Origin: Peptococcaceae bacterium BICA1-8
GTDB taxonomy: Bacteria > Bacillota > Peptococcia > Peptococcales > BICA1-8
Length of the DNA: 45,324 nucleotides
Assembly (NCBI GenBank): GCA_000802045.1
Contig: JUEF01000055.1
Coordinates: 1 to 45,324, forward strand
Reading direction: 5' to 3'
The notes beneath the pieces were generated by a model. The model was not told the DNA's origin and did no database searches. It saw only the letters and a program-made list of their open reading frames with translations. The translations under genes and the position numbers were made by a program. How positions within the stretch are numbered: position 1 is the stretch's first letter; every line of letters starts with the position of its first letter. Below, in pieces: positions 1-7,175 of the stretch.

Positions 1-330
1 GTAAGATCCTTCGCTATCGCTCAGGATGACCGGAATGTTTCGTTTATCGTTGTGTGTTTTAAAAAGAACAAAAAGAACAAAATGAACAAAATATTGTCCC
101 AATAGGAACAGGGATGGTACTATTAGACAAAGTTTTCTGAATATTAAAAATGTTATATAAAATTTTCTAATGTTTGTAATATTCTTTATTTATGGGTTAT
201 TTACTCTTTGTATTAAAAATACCAGATAAGCTCAGGTTTGTCGAACTGTAAAGGAGGTGATTATGTCTTAAAATAGGGTGATTCTTTTTGCAAAACAACT
301 AATTTAGTTAAAATTTAAGGAGGTTATTAA
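1..330. other. Leader region with repeats, no gene
   Basis: No convincing gene is present. Bases 62-88 hold three 9-base direct repeats of AAAAAGAAC type (the third is AAAATGAAC). Bases 95-110 form a small inverted repeat (TGTCCC, loop AATA, GGAACA, one mismatch) that resembles dispersed intergenic palindromes of Firmicutes. The first ~35 bases contain a short inverted repeat (ATCCT/AGGAT) around CGCTATCGCTC. The remainder is AT-rich and presumably carries the promoter of the transporter that starts at 331. TTTTCT-containing direct repeats at about 131-140 and 161-170 lie 30 bases apart and could be regulator sites. A ribosome-binding sequence at 251-260 precedes a two-codon frame. Confidence 0.5.
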
Positions 331-1392
331 ATGAAACTGAAAAATAATTATTTATTATTAATATTATGTCTTGTGTTAGCTATTTCCCTTGTGACCGCAG
401 GCTGTGGAGGAACAAAAGAGCCAGCCCCAGCGCCCGCTCCAGAAAAAAGTGAACCCGTTGAAACAGCTGATCCAAAAGCAAACTGGCCAAAAACCCTTGA
501 CCTAGGTGCTGCTTCCATTGGCGGAGCATATTATGTATATGCTGGTGGAATTTCCACCGTAATTGAAGAAATTGTAGGAATTCCTATTGGTGTTGAAGTT
601 ACTGGGGGCCCCAATCACAACATGCAGCTTGTAGATATAGGGGACTTAGACTTAGGCATGGTTACCATGGGCCCAGCTTATGAAGCATGGAACGGTCTAG
701 AAGACTGGACAGGGGGTAAACAACACAGAAACGTCCGTGCCATTTTCCCAATGTACAGTACTTATTCCCAGTGGTGGGCTGAAAAAGGATCTGGGATAAC
801 CAATATTCACGAACTTGAGGGTAAGCGAGTAGGTGCAGGTCCATCCGGAGGTACCGCCGGCACTTTCCATCCAAGGTTCTTGGAGCTCTTAGGCATTAAA
901 TCAACAATTGTCAATGCCGGTCTTAGTGATTTAGTATCTCAACATCTTGACAAGCAGCTAGATGCTAACAGTTTCGCTTCAGGTGTTCCTGTAGCTGGAG
1001 TATTAGAATATAGCGCTCAAAAAGATACTGTCTTTTTTGGTATTGAAGGTGAGGATAGGGACAAAATTCTTGCCGAATGGCCTTTTTGGGCAAAGGCAGT
1101 TGTTCCTAAAGAGAAGTATGACTTCTTGGATAAAGATGTAGAAACAGTAGCAATTTGGAATGTGGCTATTGCTAATAAAGATTTAGAAGACAGCTTGGTA
1201 TATGAAATTGTAAAAGCCATTATGGAAAATAATAAAATGATGCTTGATGCTCATTCAGCAGCTGCTGAAACAATCCCCGAAAACTTAGATGGTAATACCT
1301 TTATGTGGATGCACCCAGGGGCAATCAAGTACTTCGAGGAAATTGGGGTAAAAGTCAACCCTGATCTTTACCCACCGGAATATAAAAAATAA
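331..1392 (+). CDS. TAXI-family TRAP transporter solute-binding lipoprotein
   Basis: Extracytoplasmic substrate receptor of a tripartite (TRAP) carrier, which uses an ion gradient to import small acids. The 353-residue product starts with a lipoprotein signal peptide: Lys-rich start, hydrophobic core, and lipobox VTAGC with the modified Cys near residue 25. A low-complexity Pro/Ala/Glu linker follows to about residue 45. The mature domain opens with the TAXI hallmark IGGAYYVYAGG and contains GKRVGAGPSGGTAGT near residues 165-179, typical of this family. ATG 331 is preceded by AAGGAGG at a proper distance. The fused permease gene follows 75 bases downstream, separated by a strong hairpin. TAXI proteins have been linked to glutamate and C4-dicarboxylates, but the substrate here is unknown. 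The neighbouring dicarboxylate-type sensor genes make an organic acid likely (inference). Confidence 0.93.
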   Translation: MKLKNNYLLLILCLVLAISLVTAGCGGTKEPAPAPAPEKSEPVETADPKANWPKTLDLGAASIGGAYYVYAGGISTVIEEIVGIPIGVEVTGGPNHNMQLVDIGDLDLGMVTMGPAYEAWNGLEDWTGGKQHRNVRAIFPMYSTYSQWWAEKGSGITNIHELEGKRVGAGPSGGTAGTFHPRFLELLGIKSTIVNAGLSDLVSQHLDKQLDANSFASGVPVAGVLEYSAQKDTVFFGIEGEDRDKILAEWPFWAKAVVPKEKYDFLDKDVETVAIWNVAIANKDLEDSLVYEIVKAIMENNKMMLDAHSAAAETIPENLDGNTFMWMHPGAIKYFEEIGVKVNPDLYPPEYKK

Positions 1393-1400
1393 AGCTTGTT

Positions 1401-1429
1401 CCTCGTCCACTCTAACAGAGTGGACGGGG
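1401..1429 (+). terminator. Intercistronic hairpin between binding protein and permease
   Basis: CGTCCACTC at 1404-1412 pairs perfectly with GAGTGGACG at 1418-1426 around loop TAACA. Outer G-C and G-T pairs extend the stem to 12. Only ATTTAA follows, so it is a weak terminator. It more likely trims expression of the permease or protects the 3' end of the binding-protein message. Confidence 0.65.
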
Positions 1430-1467
1430 ATTTAACTTGATTATCTTTAGGGAAGGAGTTTGACATA

Positions 1468-3471
1468 ATGACTAGAAAAATAAATGAAGCTGCAAAACTG
1501 GAACAAGAGGCAGCACTCATGGCAAAACTAAATGTAACTGAAAAACTAGAGCTTGAAGCAACAGATGATGCAGAGACGTTAAATCATCGTAATTTAAGTG
1601 GGTGGTTAGCCAAAACAGTTGCTGTTATTAGTGTTGTTACTGCCTTGTTCCACATAATTTCTTTAATATGGTATCCCATTGACCCTTGGCTTTTTCGCAG
1701 CGCCCACATAATGTTACTTTCTGTCTTGGGATTCATTTTGGTTCCCGGTTGGGTAAAAGCAAAAGATAAAATTCATTTTATTGATTGGTTATGCGTAATA
1801 GGTAGCATTGTTGCTTTTTTATATATTTACATTAATTTTGATGCGTTAATTTTCAGAGCTGGGGTTCTGCCTACTCAGTGGGACTTTTATGTAGCTTTGT
1901 TAGGGGTAATTTTAGTATTAGAGCTTACCCGCAGGGTCAGTGGCTGGTCTCTCCCTATTTTGGCTTTTGTCTTTATAGGTTATGCTTTTCTGGGTCCCTA
2001 CTTACCGGGTATTCTACAGCACCGCGGCTATAGTATGGAGCGTTTTTTTAGCTATATTTATGGTCTAGATGGTATCTTTAGTGTACCGATAGCCATTTCT
2101 TCCCGATATATTGTTATATTTATAATCTTTAGTGCTTTTCTACAGGTATCTGGGGTAGGGAAATATTTTGTAGAATGGGCCTTTTCCATAAGCGGACACC
2201 TGCGAGGGGGTCCAGCCAAGGTTGCAGTACTTGCAAGTGCCTTAATGGGTACTATGAATGGTACATCAGCAGGAAACGCTGTTGCAACAGGAAGTTTAAC
2301 AATACCACTAATGAAAAAGTTAGGATATTCTTCAAGATTCGCTGCAGCTACTGAAGCCGTAGCCTCTACAGGTGGGCAGATAATGCCTCCAATTATGGGT
2401 GCGGGGATTTTCATTATGGCAGAAATGACCGGAATCAGATACCAACAGATCATGGTTGCAGGTGTTATTCCTGCAATATTGTATTTTGCATCCACTTACT
2501 TTATGGTTGATAAAGAAGCTAGTAAACTCAACCTGCTAGGAGTCCCTCGATCGATGCTACCAGATTTTAAAGAAATCATGAAGCGCAGTTATATGTTTAT
2601 CCCCGTGCTAGGACTTTTTTTCATGCTTGCTTCTGGATTCTCCGTAATAATGTCTGGTTTTGTTGCTATAATCGCTACTATTCTGGTTAGCTGGCTGACT
2701 AAAGACAACCGGATGGGTGTCAAAGAAATATTGACGGGATTTGATAAAGGTTCCCGAGGATCTATTCAACTGATGGCAGTTTGTGCCTCTGCCGGGGTTG
2801 TTATGGGAGTTATAGCTTTAACTGGCGTTGGCATGAAGTTTGCCAGCCTACTACTCAAGCTTGCCGGTGCTTCCCATCTTTTAGCTCTCGGATTTGCCAT
2901 GCTGATTGCTATTATTCTAGGAATGGGAATGCCCACTACTGCTGCCTATGCAGTAGCAGCCTCAGTAGTTGCGCCAGGTTTAATTAGACTTGGTATTGAA
3001 CCCTTAATGGCACATTTCTTTATATTCTATTATGCATGTCTATCAGCCATTACACCTCCCGTAGCATTAGCAGCTTATGCAGCATCAGCCATCAGCGGCT
3101 CTGATCCGATGAAAACGAGCTTTACCTCATTTCGATTGGGAATTGCTGCCTATATAGTACCTTTTATGTTTTTCTACGCACCAGGCATCTTAATGATAGG
3201 GGAACCTATTGATATTATTATGCGGACTGTCACATCCTTAATCGGGATTTATGCTTTAGCTTCAGGAGTACAAGGCTGGTTTTGGGGCAAAGTTGGTATG
3301 CCCACAAGAGGGCTTTTGATTATAACGTCCCTATTTTTGATTACAAAATCCGTTGCATTAGATTTTGTTGGTTTGGGAGTATTAGTACTGTTATATGCTG
3401 TTCAGAAAATCAGCAGTAATAAAATTACTACCGAAGTGGCTGAAGTTGCTACAGGCAATGCTGAAGCATAA
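1468..3471 (+). CDS. TRAP transporter fused permease (DctQM type), TAXI subfamily
   Basis: Membrane component of the TRAP carrier, 667 residues. This length fits a fusion of the small four-helix (DctQ) and large twelve-helix (DctM) subunits, as usual in TAXI systems. A hydrophilic N-terminus of about 50 residues rich in Ala, Glu and Lys precedes the first helix. Family motifs include the stretch around TGSLTIPLMKKLGY, ASTGGQIMPPIMGAG near residues 295-310, and GMGMPTTAAYA near 487-497, the conserved transport-domain segments. The start has GAAGGAG eight to nine bases upstream. It pairs with the binding lipoprotein just upstream, and a Rho-independent terminator follows. No DUF1850 gene accompanies this copy, unlike the second TAXI system in the window. 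Confidence 0.94.
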   Translation: MTRKINEAAKLEQEAALMAKLNVTEKLELEATDDAETLNHRNLSGWLAKTVAVISVVTALFHIISLIWYPIDPWLFRSAHIMLLSVLGFILVPGWVKAKDKIHFIDWLCVIGSIVAFLYIYINFDALIFRAGVLPTQWDFYVALLGVILVLELTRRVSGWSLPILAFVFIGYAFLGPYLPGILQHRGYSMERFFSYIYGLDGIFSVPIAISSRYIVIFIIFSAFLQVSGVGKYFVEWAFSISGHLRGGPAKVAVLASALMGTMNGTSAGNAVATGSLTIPLMKKLGYSSRFAAATEAVASTGGQIMPPIMGAGIFIMAEMTGIRYQQIMVAGVIPAILYFASTYFMVDKEASKLNLLGVPRSMLPDFKEIMKRSYMFIPVLGLFFMLASGFSVIMSGFVAIIATILVSWLTKDNRMGVKEILTGFDKGSRGSIQLMAVCASAGVVMGVIALTGVGMKFASLLLKLAGASHLLALGFAMLIAIILGMGMPTTAAYAVAASVVAPGLIRLGIEPLMAHFFIFYYACLSAITPPVALAAYAASAISGSDPMKTSFTSFRLGIAAYIVPFMFFYAPGILMIGEPIDIIMRTVTSLIGIYALASGVQGWFWGKVGMPTRGLLIITSLFLITKSVALDFVGLGVLVLLYAVQKISSNKITTEVAEVATGNAEA

Positions 3472-3474
3472 TAA

Positions 3475-3529
3475 AATGGAGAGGGCGATAGTTAATAAAT
3501 CCATCACCCTCTCCATTCCCCTTTTTTTT
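3475..3529 (+). terminator. Rho-independent terminator of the first TRAP operon
   Basis: AATGGAGAGGG at 3475-3485 pairs with CCCTCTCCATT at 3507-3517, 11 base pairs. An eight-T run at 3522-3529 follows. On the other strand TTTT follows the stem, so it may also stop the convergent sensor operon. Confidence 0.85.
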
Positions 3530-3550
3530 GCCCTCTCAAATCACAAATAA

Positions 3551-3613
3551 ACCATCGCCAATAGACTATAGACTATCGACCGTAAACCATAGGCTATAGA
3601 CCATAGTCCATCG
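3551..3613. repeat. Degenerate ACCAT/ATAGACTAT simple repeat
   Basis: About 63 bases made of imperfect short units such as ATAGACTAT, AGACTATCG, AAACCATAGG, CTATAGACC and ATAGTCCAT. No reading frame is supported. It lies in the convergent space between the TRAP operon and the dct-type signalling operon and is probably slippage-derived. Confidence 0.7.
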
Positions 3614-3624
3614 AATTTTCCCAA

Positions 3625-3664
3625 TCACCAGTCACCAGTCACCAGTCACCAGTCACCAGTCACT
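3625..3664. repeat. 7-bp tandem repeat TCACCAG, about 5.7 copies
   Basis: Five exact copies of TCACCAG run from 3625 to 3659, with a partial copy after. The array enters the 3' end of the DctB-like gene: the minus-strand stop TGA (3655-3653) is part of one repeat unit. Copy-number change just past the stop would leave the protein unchanged, but loss of the terminal unit would alter its C-terminus. Confidence 0.9.
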
Positions 3665-4684
3665 ATTATTATCCACCAACTCACCTATCAATTCTTTGCT
3701 GGTCTCATCAATATACATCTCGTATATTGGACGTAACACTCTCTTCCACTCTTCCTTTTGATCATCCGTTAGATAATAAATTGTAGTGCCGGTTTCTTCC
3801 AATAATTTTTCAACTTCAGCATTTTGTTTTTGGGCTTCTTCCCGTTCCCAAAGTGTTACCTCTTTTAAGGTCTCTTCCAGTATTGTTCTTATTTCATCAG
3901 GCAGACTGTTCCAAAAGGAGGCATTAGTTAATACTGTGTATGCCATATAACCATGGTTACTCATTGTAAGGTAAGGCTGTACCCTATAAAACTTTTTACT
4001 GTAGAAGTTGGATAAAGGGTTTTCTGATGCATCAACAACTTTAGTCTGGAGGGCACTGTAAACCTCACTAAAGGGTAATTCTTTGATATTGGCGCCTAGC
4101 AACTCAAACTGCCTCTTAAGCACCGGGCTAGGCATAGTACGGAAAGTAAGTCCATAAAAATCCTCCACCTCTTTAATGGAGTGCACTGCACTAATCTGTT
4201 TAAAACCGCTATCCCACATAGCTAAACCCATAATATTGTCTTTTTCCATTATTTCAAAAAGCCTTTGCCCAAGTTCACCATCCATGACCTGGTGGGCTTG
4301 GTTATAGTTATCAAATAAAAAAGGAAGATCAAAAACCTGCCATTGTGGATACATTTCCGTTAATTTAGCTGTAGCTGGAGCAATTATTTGCACGTTATTG
4401 TCTAAGAGGGCCTTTATCTCTTCACCATCCTTATATAATGTAGAGTTTGGGTAAACCTGAACCTCTACCTTGCCGTTGGTTCGTTCCTGGACCAACTGGG
4501 CAAATAGCTTGGCAGCTTTGCCCTTAGGAGAAGCTTCAGCAACTACATGGGAAAAACGAAGGATAATTCGGTCATCCTCCGAAATTTGTTCCAAATCTTT
4601 TGCCCGATTGGCGCAGCCCACAATACTAATCAATAAACAAGAGAGTAGTATTACCGCAAAGAAGAATTTAAATTTCTGATCCAC
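3653..4684 (-). CDS. dctB: DctP-type TRAP solute-binding lipoprotein, probable DctB-like co-sensor
   Basis: A 343-residue dicarboxylate-type binding protein anchored outside the membrane. I chose GTG 4684 because GGGGGGA lies just before it; an in-frame ATG at 4711 would put that ribosome site inside the gene. The signal peptide ends in lipobox SIVGC. The mature part has the DctP-family opening RFSHVVAEASPKGKAA and the conserved GLTFRTM segment, whose Arg normally binds the substrate carboxylate. There is no DctQ/DctM partner nearby: both permeases in the window are the TAXI type. The gene closes an operon with a DctS-like kinase and DctR-like regulator. In B. subtilis the protein in this position (DctB) senses dicarboxylates together with DctS. 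I infer the same role here; a lost transporter's binding protein is the alternative. Confidence 0.85.
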   Translation of the reverse strand: MDQKFKFFFAVILLSCLLISIVGCANRAKDLEQISEDDRIILRFSHVVAEASPKGKAAKLFAQLVQERTNGKVEVQVYPNSTLYKDGEEIKALLDNNVQIIAPATAKLTEMYPQWQVFDLPFLFDNYNQAHQVMDGELGQRLFEIMEKDNIMGLAMWDSGFKQISAVHSIKEVEDFYGLTFRTMPSPVLKRQFELLGANIKELPFSEVYSALQTKVVDASENPLSNFYSKKFYRVQPYLTMSNHGYMAYTVLTNASFWNSLPDEIRTILEETLKEVTLWEREEAQKQNAEVEKLLEETGTTIYYLTDDQKEEWKRVLRPIYEMYIDETSKELIGELVDNNSDW

Positions 4685-4703
4685 ATATATCCCCCCAAAC
4701 TTC

Positions 4704-5378
4704 TTATACAATTCTGTAACGATTTACCGGACGTCCTACAGAACCGTACTGCGCCTCCAACTTTACCTTTCCGGTTTTGTCCAAATAATCCAAGTAGCGT
4801 CTGGCAGTAATCCGTGCCAACCCAATGCCTTCCGCCACCTCCTCTGCAGAGAAGCTCTTCTCATTTTTCATTAACAAAAGCAAAACCTGCTTCATAGTTA
4901 CCTCGGTAAGCCCTTTGGGTAATTCAATAGCAGCTGCGTTGGTTTTTTGAGCAACCGTTATCTGGTCAATGTCCTCTTGGTTTAAAGGGGATTTCTTGTT
5001 TAGTCTTCTGACCAGCTCTTTATAGTTTTCTAGTGCACTTTTAATTCTTTCAAATTTAAAAGGTTTCACAATGAAATCTACTGCGCCAAATCTAAAGACC
5101 TGTTGGATAGTATCGGCATCCCTTGCTGCAGTTACCACAATAAAATCCGTTGGAATATTTAAATTCCTAATCTCCTTTAGCGTCTCAAGCCCGTCCTTTT
5201 CTGGTAGATAAATATCAAGTATAACCAAATGGGGTCTTAGATTATTAACTACCTCAATTGCCTTTATACCTGTTTCAGCCACCCCAACTACTTGAAAACC
5301 GCCTACATCCAATATAAACTGCCTATTTACTTCCATAACCATTGGGTCATCTTCCACAATAACTGTACGGATGTCCAT
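4704..5378 (-). CDS. dctR: CitB/DctR-family response regulator
   Basis: Cytoplasmic response regulator of 224 residues. The receiver domain (about 1-120) shows the acidic pocket D10/D11, phospho-acceptor D55 in VILDIYLPE, T83 and K105 (VKPF). The C-terminal part (about 160-224) is a helix-turn-helix DNA-binding region of the type in CitB/DcuR/DctR regulators, with GLARITARRYLDYLDKTG resembling the recognition helices. ATG 5378 has AAGGGGG upstream. It follows the kinase gene by 12 bases and precedes the binding-protein gene, so one transcript is likely. The expected target is a transport operon for the sensed acid. The adjacent TAXI-TRAP operon is the natural candidate (inference). Confidence 0.92.
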   Translation of the reverse strand: MDIRTVIVEDDPMVMEVNRQFILDVGGFQVVGVAETGIKAIEVVNNLRPHLVILDIYLPEKDGLETLKEIRNLNIPTDFIVVTAARDADTIQQVFRFGAVDFIVKPFKFERIKSALENYKELVRRLNKKSPLNQEDIDQITVAQKTNAAAIELPKGLTEVTMKQVLLLLMKNEKSFSAEEVAEGIGLARITARRYLDYLDKTGKVKLEAQYGSVGRPVNRYRIV

Positions 5379-5390
5379 TAATTGTCCCCC

Positions 5391-6974
5391 TTACCAAGGT
5401 AAAAACAAACTCATTCGGGTACCCATATTAGGCTTTGAATCAATTTCAATTGCACCCATAGCAATTCTCACATACTGTTCCACTAGATAAAGACCATAGC
5501 CCCGTCCATGCCCCTTAGTGGAGAAGCCGTTTGTAAAGACATGGCCTCTGACATCCGGTGCAATACCCCGTCCCTGATCTTCGACTACGATGTTCAAACC
5601 CTTTTCCTCTTCCTTAATAGAAAAAAATATATGACGCCGGTCTTCCTCCAAACCGCCAACCGCTTCCATAGCATTTTCTAGTAGGTTTCCTAAAATGACC
5701 ACCATAGCACCCGTATCTAAAGTATGGGGTAGCTTAGTCAACTTACTCTGGGGGTCAATTTCCAAAGAGATCTTTAGCTCTTGGGCATGGCTGAATTTCC
5801 CCAGTATCAAGCCGGCTAATCCGTAATCCTTGATGCATTTGGTTATAAGTCTAGTGACCTCCTGCTGTTCCTCTGTAATGGAATAAATGTAGTCTAAAAC
5901 TTTTTCATATTTTTTTAATTGGATTAAACCAGCAATTGTATGCAGTTTATTAAGATGCTCGTGGTTTTGTACTCTCAAGGCTTCAATAAATTTTTTCACT
6001 CCCGTTAATTCTTCGGCCATTTCGCGTACTTCTGTCTTATCTTGAAAAGTAGCCACTGCCCCAACTATCGTTCCTTTTACATGGATAGGTATTCTGTTAG
6101 CAAAAATTACTATCCCGTTAATTTCGGTTTCTTGCTGGTACTCAGTAATTCCGGTTTTGGCTACCAATGGCAGCCTTGTATTAGGAATAACGTCACTAAT
6201 GTCATTACCATACACATCGCCATAAATCCCCGCTATCCTCTTCGCTGCATCATTCATAATGGTAATTTTGTTATCGCGGTCAATGGCTATTATTCCTTCA
6301 CCAATAGATTGGAATACTGCTATCCGCTCTTCTAATAATCTCGCAATTTCGGCAGGTTCCATGTTAAACATTACTCTTTTTATATTACGGGCGAAAAATA
6401 CTGAACCAATTACTCCTACAACTAAGCCAACAAAAAGTGAAAAATAAAGCTCAAAACGCATATTATGAACCAGCTTGCTTATAGTGGGAGTTAAAATACC
6501 CACTACGATAACACCAACCTGTTTTGTACCCTCTTCAGCCATAATGGGAACAAAGGCCCTAACAGAGGGGCCTAAAATCCCTTCAGCCTTGGAGATATAC
6601 TCATTTTCAGCAAAGGCCGGAGCCTCATCGCCTCCCGAAAAAAGGGTCCCAACATAATTCTGCAGTGGGTGTGATAAACGGGTTTTAGACATATTCAGTA
6701 CTACAATATATTCCACGTTGGTAGCTAGGCGGGTTTTCTCCGCAATGGGCTGTATTGACTTCGATCCATCAGGCTGGCTAACAGACTGTTGGATCTCTTC
6801 TAATTGGGATAAGGTGCGGGCTATTGCAAGAGCTTTAGAGCCAAGTTCCTTTTCCAACTGGGCCGAAAAGTTTTCTACTAAAAAAATCCCTCCAAATAAA
6901 ATAGACAAGAAGACTAAACCGGATGCAAGGATAATTATTTGTGTTTGAATACTAAACCCCGTACCTATCCTCAC
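5391..6974 (-). CDS. dctS: DctS/CitA/DcuS-family sensor histidine kinase
   Basis: Membrane sensor kinase, 527 residues from GTG 6974. AAGGAG sits eight bases before this GTG, whereas the in-frame ATG at 6992 lacks a ribosome site. Order of parts: first membrane helix at about 13-33, extracytoplasmic PAS/Cache-like sensor at about 40-165, second helix at about 174-195, cytoplasmic PAS at about 210-320, and a CitA-type phosphorylation region. That region has the phospho-accepting His near residue 338 in QNHEHLNKLHTI. The ATPase domain follows with N-box NLLENAMEAV, EDQGRGIAPD and GHGRGYGLYLV. Members sense C4-dicarboxylates or citrate outside the cell. The adjacent DctP-type binding protein suggests a tripartite sensor as in B. 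subtilis. The gene is divergent from carB. Confidence 0.93.
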   Translation of the reverse strand: MRIGTGFSIQTQIIILASGLVFLSILFGGIFLVENFSAQLEKELGSKALAIARTLSQLEEIQQSVSQPDGSKSIQPIAEKTRLATNVEYIVVLNMSKTRLSHPLQNYVGTLFSGGDEAPAFAENEYISKAEGILGPSVRAFVPIMAEEGTKQVGVIVVGILTPTISKLVHNMRFELYFSLFVGLVVGVIGSVFFARNIKRVMFNMEPAEIARLLEERIAVFQSIGEGIIAIDRDNKITIMNDAAKRIAGIYGDVYGNDISDVIPNTRLPLVAKTGITEYQQETEINGIVIFANRIPIHVKGTIVGAVATFQDKTEVREMAEELTGVKKFIEALRVQNHEHLNKLHTIAGLIQLKKYEKVLDYIYSITEEQQEVTRLITKCIKDYGLAGLILGKFSHAQELKISLEIDPQSKLTKLPHTLDTGAMVVILGNLLENAMEAVGGLEEDRRHIFFSIKEEEKGLNIVVEDQGRGIAPDVRGHVFTNGFSTKGHGRGYGLYLVEQYVRIAMGAIEIDSKPNMGTRMSLFLPW

Positions 6975-7079
6975 TGGCTCGACTCCTTCCATTTTTTTTT
7001 CTGAATTTTATTGTCTTTTCTGATAATTCTACAGACCTGAGCCCCATTCCTTCTATTACGACTAATTTCCATTATATGA

Positions 7080-7109
7080 TTGTTTTTTTAGTAGCTTTTT
7101 TGATATAAT
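7080..7109 (+). promoter_or_regulatory. Probable sigma-A promoter of carB
   Basis: TTGTTT at 7080-7085 and TATAAT at 7104-7109 are separated by 18 bases. They lie about 70 bases before the carB start, in the divergent space shared with the sensor kinase gene. Confidence 0.55.
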
Positions 7110-7175
7110 TTTTATCTAATAAGCTTTAGCAAAAAGAGAAATACTTATTTTATATTGAAAAGCAGGAGGACAAAT

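Noticed and set aside
2058..2495. 145-codon minus-strand frame inside the first permease
   Set aside because: Shadow of the permease coding sequence; no ribosome site and no independent support.
3625..3664. Repeat array resembling a tiny CRISPR
   Set aside because: Units are 7 bases and directly joined without spacers; a simple tandem repeat.
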